Shown: positions 21,676 to 32,141 of the stretch, piece after piece
Numbering within the stretch: the stretch's first letter is position 1
Layout: every line of letters starts with the position of its first letter
Source: Orychophragmus violaceus
Lineage: Eukaryota; Streptophyta; Magnoliopsida; Brassicales; Brassicaceae
Length of the DNA stretch: 64,000 bases
Assembly (NCBI GenBank): GCA_030180135.1
Contig: CM058236.1
Location: forward strand, 46,358,947-46,422,946
Reading direction: 5' to 3'
The notes under the pieces: model-generated
Told to the model about the DNA's origin: nothing
The model's database searches: none
Seen by the model: the letters and a program-made list of their open reading frames with translations, nothing else
Program-made: the position numbers and the translations under genes

Positions 21676-21693
21676 TCCCCGGCAACGGCGCCA
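21676..21693 (-). promoter_or_regulatory. E2 primer-binding site (tRNA-Asp)
   Basis: Minus strand TGGCGCCGTTGCCGGGGA, an 18-base perfect match to the tRNA-Asp 3' end complement, as known for Athila. Confidence 0.92.
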
Positions 21694-21699
21694 AAAACT

Positions 21700-22897
21700 T
21701 GATAGGTCAAGAATTAATCCCTATACTAAACTGCAAGTGTACAGCAATGTCAAAGTAGTATATAGGGTTATCGAATCCACAGGGACACTTGGTCTCAAGA
21801 GAATCAATCCGTAGGGAATGAATACTAGAAATAAGCAATGTGATTGTATTGAAAATAGTGCAAGAAAGTAAATCAGTAGCAGAGATTATTGGTTGTGAAA
21901 GCAAGTAATTAAAAGCGTCAAACCTAGGGTATTCTCAGGAAATCAGACTAGCAGACAGTTCATTCAGCAATGATCTAATTAAGCACAGTTCTAGAACTCA
22001 AAACACAGATATAGAATTAACCAAATTCCTTTGCGATAATTCTCTAAGTCTAAGTGCAGCAAACCAAACTTCCGTTTGCGAGAACTAACAGATTAAACTA
22101 GCATTAATCCCAAGTTTGATATGTTCACAATTATCCTAAACCAAACTTTCGTTTGCGCAAAGTTTAATTGCCCAATTTAATTAGTTCAGATTCCTAAACC
22201 CCACTTCCGTGACGTATTTAGCAACCTAAGATCTAGATTCTAATTGATCAGGTTAGAACTAGCTTTAAGCACAATTAAATTGAAGAACAGATATAGTTTG
22301 AATCCTTAACTGAAATTGAACAAGTCTAGCAAGTCATGAAATCCTATGTGAGAAACCCTAAGTCTAACTAGGAATCTACTCAGACATAGATAATGAAAAC
22401 ATGATCATATGATAAGTAAATTGCATAAAAGAATAAGAGTAAAAGGGGTTCGAAATCTTCTCCAAATACAGATGATGAATTAGGTTCAGATCAGCCCCAA
22501 AAGCTCTAAAAATCCTCTGCTCTTAATTATGAAAGTGTATCTAATAAAAACTCTAAAAACTCTATTATATAGGCACAATCTCGGCCAGGGGCTTCTTTGT
22601 AAATATCAGGAACTTCTGGATCAAAGTGCAATATCTTGATTCTTCTAAACCGCCGAACATTTGGCCCATCTCGCTGGTGCAACGATCGTTGCTAGAGTGC
22701 AACGATCGACACCTTTCTCTGTTTCGGACAGTGAACTCTATCTCTCGGCCAATCACTCCAAAAATCTCCAAAATGCTCCATAATCTCCAATTTAGCTCCC
22801 AACCTGATTATACCTGTAAAAGACTCTAAACAAAGACAAAAGACACTAAAACACATCTATATCATGGCCTAAAACTAGTAAAAACCATGACATATCA
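21700..22897 (-). repeat. E2 5' LTR
   Basis: 1198 bp. The two differences noticed from the 3' LTR are an A/T near 21807 and a G/T near 21970. Palindrome centres 22685.5/22705.5; TATA-like box 22564-22572. Confidence 0.95.
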
Positions 22898-23217
22898 TTT
22901 GACACTGAATAAGTTGAGTCCAAGTGTCCTTTGATTCGATACTCCCTCTGTGAGACAGCACCTAATTGTATACAGAGGCTAGTGTGGTGAACTTGAATGT
23001 CCTAACTTGATTGTGGAGTTTACTTGGGACAGTTTCTAAGTGTGGGGGAAGTATATTGTGGTCTTGAGTTCTGTAGGAAAGTTTTCAGTGGTTTACTAAA
23101 TGAATATGAATGCGAAAGTTCCTAAGACGAAATGAGTTTCTGTGTTTTCAAACCTCTTTTCTTATGCTTTGGTTCTTTACTTGCTTGAGGGCAAGCAAGA
23201 GCTAAGTGTGGGAGAGT
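22898..23217 (+). other. E1 3' untranslated region, second part, to the middle LTR
   Basis: Resumes E1 after E2, starting with the TTTGA duplication. Polypurine-tract copy 2 is at 23037-23050 and the terminal copy at 23203-23217. Confidence 0.8.
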
Positions 23218-24382
23218 TGATATATCATGGTTTTTCTAGGTTTTCAACCATGATATAGTTGTATATATTGAGTCTTTAACCTGGTTTTTAGAGTCATCGA
23301 GTCTTTTACAGGTAAGCTTGCGTTTGGAGCAAAGGATGGGAATATATGACGTTTCTGGTGATTTGTGCAACGAGCTGAAGTTGGTGTCTCGACCACGATT
23401 GAGTGTCGACCGACACTGACTTGGATGTCGGTCGACACTGAGCACGACAGAACAACATCCGCGAGTTAGAGAGAAGTTTTGAAGATTTGCTGAATTGCCC
23501 AGAATTTTTCCTTAATTCTAAACTGACCCCCAAACGTGTTTAGAGAGTTTAGTTAGGTTTTCAGACTCTTTCATTCTATTATCTTGTTCTTAACTTTTGT
23601 TCTTGCTTGAGAGATATTGGAGAGGGCTGATTCTTGCTACTTGTAACATTGAGAGAAGAATTGCGAACCCTTTTTCTTTATCTATTCATTCCTTTGGTTT
23701 TCTATTCATGATGTATTGTTTTATTGCTGATATGTCTGAGTAGTAACCTAGTTAGATTTAGGGATTCTCACAAAGGTTTTATGCTTGCTTGATAACTGAT
23801 TGATTGGATTCACTATCTTATCGTTCATCACCTAAGTGCTCTTAACACTAAATTCTAGACTGATCACCTAGGGTTTAGATCTTAGATAAATAACAGTAGC
23901 GCGAGAGTGTGAGTTATAATCTGAATCAACTTAGAGTGAGCAATTTGACTAGATACAAAGAGATTTGGTCTAGGAAAATTGTGAACCGATAGAATCTGTT
24001 CTTAATGCTTGTTTAGAACTCTAGGATCACAAAGATATTTGGATCGCTAGGTTGCTAGATATAGAAATAATCTCAGCGAGAGTTGGATTATTTAGCATTG
24101 TGTTTCTAGTTCTTGAACCTGTGTTTAATCTGAATCCGGTTAGTTAAGTGTCTAGCATAGCATAATTCCCGAGAACTTCCTAAGTCTGACGCCTTTCTCT
24201 TATTGAAAACACCTTTCTAGTTTATTGCTTTTGTTTACTGCTTTCTCTGGAATTGATTTAGCTTAACTTGAATACATACAATCTATCGTGTGACCGTGAG
24301 TCCTTGTGGATTCGATACCCTAAGTACTACATTGCATAACTGTGCACTTGCAGTAGAATAGGATAAAACTCTGACCCTATCA
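23218..24382 (+). repeat. E1 middle LTR
   Basis: 1165 bp, with an intact terminal hairpin (12-bp arms TATATCATGGTT/AACCATGATATA) and a palindrome pair at 23409.5/23431.5 (22 bp). It differs from the two outer LTRs where those agree. It ends exactly at CCTATCA and is followed directly by protease C-terminal sequence instead of a PBS. Confidence 0.9.
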
Positions 24383-24748
24383 CTGCGAAGGCCGAAGATC
24401 GATGGTCAGACATTTAGCATTGAGGATGAACAGGAGACTCAGACTAGAGAGGTTCCAGTTTCTGATCCCGGAGAAGAGAAGATGGTGGTTTCTCAGGATT
24501 CCACTCTAACATCTTTAGAGCTTGCAACTACTTCTAAGCAGAAAGCTCCAAATATCAGAGCCTCACTGGAACAAAGGTACGCGTCTTCACAACTCGATCT
24601 TACTGATTTCACTGTTGTGAATGCAAGAGGACATCACATACCTTCGTTCCTTGGACAAGCTCACGCTGACAACGCTTACTCTCTACCATGTATGAGGAGA
24701 CTTTCGCAGAGGCACTCAAAGCTTCTGTCGAAGCCACCGGGAGTCTAA
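24383..24748 (+). pseudogene. Protease C-terminal tail, E1 right unit (5' truncated)
   Basis: An open frame from the LTR end to TAA 24746-24748, homologous to the end of E1 gag-protease from about 12781 to its stop. It starts at K-I-D-G-Q-T-F-S-I, past the catalytic region, so it encodes no active enzyme. It ends in the R-R-L-S-Q-R-H-type tail shared with E1 and, more distantly, E2. All of gag, the protease active site, the leader and the PBS are missing from this unit. Confidence 0.85.
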
Positions 24749-24758
24749 GCTCCCATCA

Positions 24759-24808
24759 AAGTCAAGCTAATGACTTAAAACAAGCGCTGAGTGGGAGGCA
24801 ACCCACTG
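24759..24808 (+). ncRNA. Two-hairpin RNA element, E1 right unit
   Basis: Hairpin 1 AAGTCA-AGCTAA-TGACTT (24759-24776), then AGTGGG-AGGCAA-CCCACT, then GTAAGT at 24809-24814. Both stems are perfect here although hairpin 1 has different bases from E2 and E4. Confidence 0.55.
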
Positions 24809-24814
24809 GTAAGT

Positions 24815-25250
24815 TGTAAATAGTAAGATTTTAAGTTTTGCATTTTAATTTATTTCGTTTTTGGAGTTTTTGTGTCAAGTTTCGCAGAACCCGTAGCACT
24901 GCAGAATCAGTGTCAGTCGATTTCCACTTGGATGTCGGTCGACATCGATTCGAGGGAGTTTCGAGCACGGACGATAATCTACCGAGGTCGATTTTAGAGG
25001 TTAATTTGTTCTATAAATGTAAGTGTCGCCCGACATCAAGCTTGATGTCGGTCGACATCGATAAACACGAGGTACAATTTCTTAAAAACCCGAGAGCCTC
25101 TCTCTTCTTCCTCATTTCTCTTTCGCCGAGAGCGTTTCAAAAATCACCATCTCCCTCAAATCTTCACCATTTTTAACGATTCAAAGCTCTATTCCACTCG
25201 ATTTTTCGTGCTCTATCTATTTCTAGCATCCATTTAATCGATATGTGAAG
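24815..25250 (+). other. Region before ORF-1, E1 right unit
   Basis: No gene. Palindrome pairs at 24916.5/24938.5 and 25029.5/25051.5 (22 bp each), in the same places as in the left unit. Confidence 0.7.
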
Positions 25251-25465
25251 GTATGACTCTGAATCTCAATTTTTCAGTTCGTGTCCAATGGTAAAAAACT
25301 TCGATTTTGATTGATTTATGGATATCTAGGATGTGTTGGTAGTGGAATATGATTGATATGAGTACTGTGGATGATTGTCTATGCTCAATTTGATGAGATT
25401 ATGACTTTGAAAATTTGGTGTGTTTGAACCTCATGCTTTTCAACTGTTCGATCAATGTCTTGCAG
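25251..25465 (+). other. Candidate intron upstream of ATHILA ORF-1 (E1 right unit)
   Basis: GAAG|GTATGA to CTTGCAG, 215 nt, ending at the base before ATG 25466. Confidence 0.5.
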
Positions 25466-26954
25466 ATGGAACCTTGTCTGAACCCCGGAAAACGACCCAG
25501 GAGATGCACTGGCGCTACAAGTTCAAACGCGCAGCACAGATCACCTTGGCCAAGAGCGGAAGAAACTAAGTTCGAGCTCGCACGCTCGCCGATGATCCTG
25601 CAGCAGAGTCTAAGACTGCTGCTTGTGTCTACAGGCCAATCTCGGAGCAGTGGGATGACTATGATTCCCTGTTTTACAACGCCTGGTGTGACGTAGAGCT
25701 CCTGCCCACACGCATCGCTTGTAAAACTACAATGAACAAGCTGAAGATCAAACAAGACATCCTGCACATCCTGAGAGTGATAGGCCTAGGTACCATCTGT
25801 ACCAAGTATTATGATCTGTACCATGTCAGACAGTTCATGGCGACAGTCCGAGTATACTACACTAACGAGGTGGTAAAGAAGGCCTCTAAAGGGATGTTGA
25901 CATTCATGGCCAACGGGGTGAGGTACAAGATTTTTATCCCTGAATTGTGTGACATCTATTCATTTAACCGGAACAGGGAGCGCGTCAACTTGCCCGAGAA
26001 GTGGACCGATGTACAAGTGTTTTGGGAGCATTTTGGAAATGGTATTTATGACTCTCAAGTCACTCGACAGTCTGCGGTGCGTCACCCGGTTTTGAGATAT
26101 CTTGCCCGCCTATTCGCCAACACCATATTGTGCAAGATGGGTCCGGGAATGATGAGGATAACTGAGCTTCTGCTGCTATATTTTGGGGTCGGAGATGTTA
26201 TTGATGAGAGTGTGTATCAGGATGCTCGTTTAGTAGCTGATGTGAACATGGGAGCTGTTTTTGCACATCAATTGGAGGACCTCAAGACACGAGTATTCGG
26301 TGGGAAATTAAAGAAGACAGAGTCTGTTGGAAGTCTGCTCACTCCTATTTTCGACCACTTTCGGATTGACAGGAGTCAGATGTCTAGATGCACCACAAGG
26401 TCCACGATGGACTTTCAACATCAGAAGAGCATGCACTGGATCAAAGGAGACACCAGTGGGAGACAGTTCTTGTGGAACTTCACAGATACATCAGACGTCG
26501 GGCGTTTGTTTCCCCTCCCAGCGACCGAGTTTACGACTATCACGGACGATCCTCTCTCACTCTCCTTCAAGCCAAGTGTGGATCTTTGTAGAGCTGTCCC
26601 GCGCCGAGCTACTGTGCTCCGAGGCGCATCTTCTGGAGCTGCTGCTTCTGCTGCTGTGCATGAGCCTGTCCATGCTGACGATCCAGACGAGACCTATGGG
26701 TTTCCTGAGCTTCCCGGACCAGCAGAAGACATGCCACCACCGCAATTCCAGAAGTGGGCAGCAAAGGTGCTTAAGGGCATCTGGAAGACTGTCCACAAGA
26801 TGTCATGCCAGCAATCTCAGCGCGTTCACCACCCACAGCCACGTCGCCGTGCACCTTACCAGCTCCTGAGTACATCAGCTCTGAGGAAGAGGAAGTGGAG
26901 GTAGCTGCTGACTCTGATGAGGATATGGATGATGAGGACTCCCAGGAGTTCTAG
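25466..26954 (+). pseudogene. ATHILA ORF-1 protein, E1 right copy, broken
   Basis: Close copy of 13868-15359, with a frameshift near 25590 and another near 26850 that moves the acidic tail out of frame. The last in-frame stop of the family is TAG 26952-26954. The segment from 25732 to 26850 is open and carries the F-W-E-H-F-G-N-G, V-R-H-P, G-A-V-F-A-H-Q and V-G-S-L-L-T-P-I-F motifs. The N-terminus is Arg/Pro-rich and is readable here where the left copy has an early stop. The two copies carry different lesions, so they are separately inherited copies and not one recent duplication of a broken gene. Confidence 0.82.
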
Positions 26955-28288
26955 ACTTGCAGCTACTACTGGTTTTGTTTTTCTTTTTCCTTTTCTTGAG
27001 TCAGATTTTATGTTTCTTTTGAGTCAGTCTGTCAGTCTTATTTGCTTGGAACTATGACTATTTTGAGTTTATGCATCTTCGTTGTTGTTTCTGATGTGAT
27101 TTTGAGTGATCTAACACAGCTAGCAGGTGAGAAAATTGAGTGCTAACTCATGTTCTTAACCACGGACAGATTTATCATCCTGCGTATGCTCACACGAGCT
27201 TGATGTCGGTTGACACTAAGCTTAGTGTCGGTCGACATCGACCGTGAACAGGTTCAAATTTTTAACTCAAAATCTCTATAGTTCCAATTTGCTTCATACC
27301 GATATCATGCTGGAAATTGCACTGGGGACAGTGCAGTTTAAGTGTGGGGGAGGTAGCTACTGACATTGTGTTTTGTTTTCTTAGAGTCAGTCCCGTGTCT
27401 TTCACTAGTTTTCAAAAAATTTTATCGAGTCAAAACTTGTATGAAACTATGATTTTTCGAGGATTTTTTCGCTGAAATAGGAACTAAGTGACCATTGGAC
27501 AGACTTGCAGGACCTCTATGACTATTAGAAAACCCCAAACGGATCAACTTACCAAGGACACCCATATCTAACCAGGTATTCAGAGGATCCATCACTAGTC
27601 TCACGCTTAAATCTTGACTTTAATTTCTCACTTAGGGGCTTGGTAATCTTTGGGTCGGATTCCTTTGATGTGTTTGGCACAGCCTATGATCCTGTTCTTA
27701 AGTATGGTTTCTGATTTTCCCCTCCTTTGAAAGTAAAAAAAAAAAAAGTAGAGATAAAAACCGAAGATAAGCTAGTAGCTTCGAAATGGTCACGGGAGTG
27801 GTAGAGACCCCTATTACCTCCTGTGTATCCATGGAAAGATCCAAAGTTTAAATTCCAATAAAAAGGGAAGAGCACTGATAAAATAAAATAAAATGATACC
27901 CAGTGGGAAAAAATCAGTGCTAAGGGAGAAAGGGAAAAGAAAGAAACCAGAAACCGATAGTTTGGTGGTCTGACACTGAATAAGTTGAGTCCAAGTGTCC
28001 TTTGATTCGATACTCCCTCTGTGAGACAGCACCTAATTGTATACAGAGGCTAGTGTGGTGAACTTGAATGTCCTAACTTGATTGTGGAGTTTACTTGGGA
28101 CAGTTGCTAAGTGTGGGGGAAGTATATTGTGGTCTTGAGTTCTGTAGGAAAGTTTTCAGTGGTTTACTAAATGAATATGAATGCGAAAGTTCCTAAGACG
28201 AAATGAGTTTATGTGTTTTCAAACCTCTTCTCTTATACTTTGGTTCTTTACTTGCTTGAGGGCAATCAAGAGCTAAGTGTGGGGGAGT
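26955..28288 (+). other. 3' untranslated region, E1 right unit, with three polypurine tracts
   Basis: No gene. Palindrome pair 27209.5/27231.5. Polypurine-tract copies at 27339-27353, 28108-28121 and 28274-28288 (terminal). At about 27970 it shows the uninterrupted version of the site into which E2 inserted in the left unit. Confidence 0.85.
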
Positions 28289-29385
28289 TGATATATCATG
28301 AATTGAGTCTTTAACCTGGTTTTTAGAGTCTATTGAGTCTTTTACAAGTAGACTTGCGTTTGGAGCAAATGATGGGATTATAGGACGTTTCTGGTGATTT
28401 GTGCAACGAGCTGAAGTTGGTGTCTCGACCACGATTGAGTGTCGACCGACACTGACTTGGATGTCGGTCGACACTGAGCGCGACAGAACAACATCCGCGT
28501 GTTAGAGACAAGTTTTGAAGATTTTCAGAATTGCCCAGAAGTTTTCCTTAATTCTAATCTGACCCCAAAACGTGTTTAGAGAGTTTAATTACGTTTTCAG
28601 ACTCTCTTAACTTTGTTCTTGCTTGAGAGATTTGGAGAGGGCTGATTCTTGCTACTTGTAACACTGAGAGAAGAATTTTGAACCCTTTTTCTTTATCTAT
28701 TCATTCCTTTGGTTTTCTATTCATGATGTATTGTTTGATTGTTGATATGTCTGAGTAGTAACCTAGTTAGATTTAGGGATTCTTACAAGGGTTTTATGCT
28801 TGCTTGATAACTGATTAAATAGGATTCACCATCTTTTGTTCATCACCTAAGTGTTCTTAACACTGAATTCTAGACTGATCAGATCTTAGATAATTAACAA
28901 TAGTACGAGAGTGTGAGTTATAATCTGAACAAAATTAGAGTGAGCAATTTGACAAGATGCAAAGAGATTTGGTTTAAGAGAATTGTGAACCGATAGAACC
29001 TGTTCTTAATGCTTATTTAGAACTCTAGGATCACAAAGAGATTTGGATCGCTAGGTTCCTAGATATATAAATAATCTCAGCGAGTATTGGATTATTTAGC
29101 ATTGTGTTTCTAGTTCTTGAACCTGTGTTTAATCTGAATCCGGTTAGTTAAGTATCTTGCGTAGCATAATTCCTGAGAAGTTCCTAAGTCTAGAGCCTTT
29201 CTTCCTATTGAAAACACCTTCTAGTTTATTGCTTTGTTTACTGCTTTCTTTGGAATTGATTTAGCTTAGCTTGACGACATATAATCTATCGTGTGACCAT
29301 GAGTCCTTGTGGATTCGATACCCTAAGTACTACATTGCATAACTGTGCACTTGCATTAGAATAGGATAAAACTTTACACATATCA
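28289..29385 (+). repeat. E1 last (3') LTR
   Basis: 1097 bp; shorter partly because most of the terminal hairpin is deleted. Palindrome pair 28445.5/28467.5 (22 bp). Followed by the right ATGAC duplication at 29386-29390. Confidence 0.92.
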
Positions 29386-29390
29386 ATGAC

Positions 29391-29434
29391 CATCGATAAC
29401 CCAATCCGTTCATCCTTAGAACGCGGGCATTACA
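29391..29434 (-). repeat. Outer end of the Tekay-like 5' LTR
   Basis: The last 44 bp beyond the Athila array; minus strand starts TGTAATGCCC at 29434. CTAGG (29435-29439) should be this element's target duplication. Confidence 0.7.
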
Positions 29435-31578
29435 CTAGGCCTCTGGAATGATTTCCAAAAGTGCCTTCGTGAGTCTCTCCCATAATTGCTAGATCCTCTT
29501 GTGCATGTATGCATCGTAAATAAAGCTCTCTCATGCTGCGTTTGAACAACTGGTGCTCGAGCACGCATTATCTAGCACTTCGTGCTTTTAGATTTCTCGC
29601 TTCCCATTTATTGGTGAGAACTAGGCCTAGCCGGATGTAACCTAGGATCGGTTCCGTCCAGTCTGATATGTTAAGGAATTCGGCGTCTGGTTCTTCGGGT
29701 TTGTACTCCTCCTCTATCGGGACTTCCGATATCGACTGGTTGTTGGGAAGTTCAATCTCGTAAACTGCATAGCATACCATCACCATCTCTAGGGGAGATT
29801 CAGAGCATGAAGCTTGAGGCAGACTTTCAAATTGGTCTGCTGGAGCTGACACAACGTTTTATGCAACCTACAATGTTAGTGCTATGTCGATGCTAGGCTT
29901 GTATGTCCCCTCGACAAGTATAACTCTTTTTTCCAAGGGGTCGGACGTTGAGGCAAGTGCTGCCAGAGCATCAGCTGAGGAATTCTCTCCTCATAGTTAT
30001 TATGGTGAGTTTAAGTTCTTGGAATTGGTCTGCTTATCCACAACCTATTTTTACGTAAGATTCCATGCGCTCGTCTTTAGGTTCGTACTCGGCATGGAAT
30101 TGGCTCGTAACTAGTTGTGAGCTGCTGAATGTGTGGACTTCGCGAGCTCCTTTTCTGAGTGCGAGCTTGAGACCAGCTATGAGGACCTCATACTCGACTT
30201 CGTTATTGGATGCGTTGAAACCAAATCTATTTAATTGTTTGATTATTTCTCATGTTGGAGTCACGAGCTTAATTCCTACTCGAAGCCGTGCTTGGAGGAG
30301 GCTCCATCGATTTGGAGTATCCAACAACTATTTTGGTTCGCTTGATCTGGAGTTGTCAGTTGGAGTTCGATAACGAAGTCTGCTAGGAATTGGGCCTTCG
30401 CACATGTCCTGATGCGATTGTAGATTTCATATTCTGTTAGCTCTATTGCCCACTTGGGCAATCTTCTTGACTGGCTAGGGCTATGCAATATAGTTCGCAC
30501 TGGCTGCGATATCATTACTACTATGGCATGCGATTGGAAGTATGATCATAGCTTTCTGGCCGCCATTACGACGACGAGTGCGAGTTTTTCCATTGCTGGA
30601 TACCTTGTTTTTTTGTCAATGAGCGTTTTACTCATGTAGTATATGGGCTTCTGTTTGTTTTGCTCTTCGCGAACTAAAATTGCGCTGACTGTGGCTGGCA
30701 AAGTTGTGATGTAAAGGTATAAAGGTTCGTCTTCTACAGGTTTCGCTAGTATCAGAGGTTCGCTGAGATACTTTTTAAGTTCTTGTAAGGTTGTCTCGTA
30801 GTTCCTGGGGGAGGGAATTTTGAGGAAGGTCGCAATCTGCTTTGGGTTTGTTTCGATTCCTCGTTCTGGTACTAGATAACCAAAGAATTCTCTCGATTTA
30901 CATCAAAGGAGCACTTGGCTGGGTTGAGCTTCATCCCGTATTTGTTCGGGATTGCGAAGCATTGTCGGAGCTGTGCTATATGGCCGCTCTCTTTAGAGGA
31001 CTTTACAAGCATATCGTCAATGTAAACTTCCATCGACTTTCCAAGCTTTTCATCAAATATTTTGTTCACCAATCTATGGTATGTAGCTCCGGCGTTTATC
31101 AGTCCGAAAGTTATAACCTTGTAGACGTAGGTTCCACGATCAGTTATGAAAGCCGTTTGTTCCTGATCCTCTGGATTCATAAGGATTTGGTTGTACCCAG
31201 AGAATGCGTCCATGAAGGATTGTAATTCGTGTTCGGCAGTAGCTTCTACCAGACGATCTATGTGCGGGAGTGGGAAAATGTCTTTGGGACATGCTTTATT
31301 TAAATCTGTGAAACCTATGTAGACTCTCTACTTCCCATTTTTCTTTTTAACGACGACTGGGTTAGCTAGCCAGTCATGGTATTTCACCTCCCTAATTGAT
31401 CCGACCTTTAGTAGTCTGTCGACTTTGTCGTTAACAGCTTTAGCTCGACCGGGACCGAGCTTATGGCGTTTCTGTTTTACAGATTTAAACATGGGTCTAC
31501 ATTCATTTTGTGTGAGGTGACATCTATGTCAATCCCCTTCATGTCTTTTGTAGATGTTGGAGGTGGGTTTAACACCCC
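29435..31578 (-). pseudogene. Tat-lineage Ty3 pol: RT, RNase H, integrase start (Tat-1)
   Basis: Reading leftwards: the RT N-terminus (K-Q-K-R-H-K-L-G-P-G and W-L-A-N-P-V-V-V-K-K-K-N-G-K) near 31350-31480; a TAG near 31325 where the family has Trp; F-S-G-Y-N-Q-I and the catalytic Y-I-D-D-M-L-V-K between 31200 and 31000. RNase H follows (I-L-H-S-P-S-Q, K-W-A-I-E-L-T-E-Y, then an I-D-G-A-S-S box starting a second, plant-type RNase H) near 30500-30280. A linker frame spans 29852-29568, and the integrase zinc region (E-T-H-E-G-x-F-G-N-H-S) is near 29470. Two RNase H domains are the mark of the Tat lineage. It is cut on the left by the Tekay-like element and on the right by the Tat-2 LTR. Several frameshifts; not functional. 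Confidence 0.8.
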
Positions 31579-32080
31579 TGTTAAGGCCCTACCCAATAAA
31601 TGAATGGTCCATCGAAGATCCGGCCCACTTAAGGGGGAGTCAACCCAGCACGAAGTAGCTCGACGACGACGAAGCGACTCGGCGACAAAGTCCTAACCGG
31701 CCTGCACCAAAAGAGATAAATATGTTAAATTAACATGTTTATCAAATAAAAGAGGATAAATGCAGATATTCTAAATGGAAATAAAATCTATGTTTGTTCG
31801 GATTTTGTAAATAATATCAGAGAAAGTCTAAGAAAAAAAAAAATAGATCTCATAGTGTAAATATCCTTCCCGTGGGCGAGAAAAGACTACGTTCACAAAT
31901 CACACATTTGTACTCAAACTCTAGAGCTAGTGAGTAATCTCGACTTCGGTTCTTGATCTAATAAGACTAGAGTTTTTGGTCCTTTCTTGTTATTTGCCTT
32001 TCAATCCTTTTATTCTTATTATCTAAGTCTCTAATTTTTATATCAATTTATTGAATTGTTCATTGTGATTCTCTTAATCA
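31579..32080 (+). repeat. Probable 5' LTR of Tat-2
   Basis: TGTTAAGGCC to CTTAATCA, about 502 bp, inserted into the RT of Tat-1 (ACCCC at 31574-31578 would be the target duplication). It is followed by a Tat-like PBS. The second LTR is not in the window, so the boundaries rest on one copy. Confidence 0.6.
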
Positions 32081-32082
32081 AC

Positions 32083-32101
32083 TATTGGATCCGTCTATAG
32101 G
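32083..32101 (+). promoter_or_regulatory. Degraded Tat-2 primer-binding site
   Basis: ATTGGATCCGTCTATAGGA resembles the TTGGCGCCGTCTGTGGGA start of internal regions common in Tat elements, with three substitutions. Confidence 0.5.
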
Positions 32102-32141
32102 AACTTTTGATATATTTGATCAACCAAAGGAAATATCGGCG

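Larger units (their letters stand above)
16379..22897 (-). mobile_element. Young non-autonomous Athila-type element E2 (gag-protease only)
   Basis: 6519 bp with 1198-bp LTRs (16379-17576 and 21700-22897), TTTGA target duplications (16374-16378 and 22898-22902), a perfect tRNA-Asp PBS and a polypurine tract. The empty site is visible in the same window: at about 27970 the other E1 unit runs through without the insertion. I saw two differences between the LTRs. The one long ORF encodes gag and protease; there is no RT, RNase H, integrase or ORF-1. This is the layout called TR-GAG (terminal-repeat retrotransposon with a gag domain), here with protease as well. An E4-like element could supply pol in trans. 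Confidence 0.95.
9068..29385 (+). mobile_element. Athila array E1: LTR-internal-LTR-truncated internal-LTR, with E2 nested
   Basis: The outer LTRs 9068-10230 and 28289-29385 are flanked by ATGAC on both sides (9063-9067 and 29386-29390), so the complex entered as, or grew from, one insertion. Between them is a third LTR at 23218-24382. The left unit has gag-protease and ATHILA ORF-1 but no RT, RNase H or integrase. The right unit lacks PBS and most of gag-protease, then repeats ORF-1 and the 3' region. At several variable sites the outer LTRs agree with each other against the middle one (for example the stretch before the CACCATCTTTTGTTCATC segment), so the middle LTR comes from a different copy. 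Element E2 (16379-22897) interrupts the left 3' region. Confidence 0.88.
1..29434 (-). mobile_element. Tekay/Del-like Ty3/gypsy element, 5' half, split by two nested insertions
   Basis: Remnants of one minus-strand element are 1-819, 7585-9067 and 29391-29434. They carry a gag N-terminus, a leader, a methionine-type PBS and a 5' LTR of about 1.5 kb that starts TGTAATGCCC (minus strand, at 29434) and ends at 7594. The copia element at 820-7579 and the Athila array at 9068-29385 sit inside it, each flanked by an exact 5-bp duplication, so the pieces can be joined without ambiguity. The outer right flank is CTAGG followed by Tat integrase sequence, so this element itself inserted into the older Tat element. 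Protease, RT and integrase would lie left of the window. The Tekay/Del assignment is inferred from LTR start, LTR length, PBS and gag type. Confidence 0.75.
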
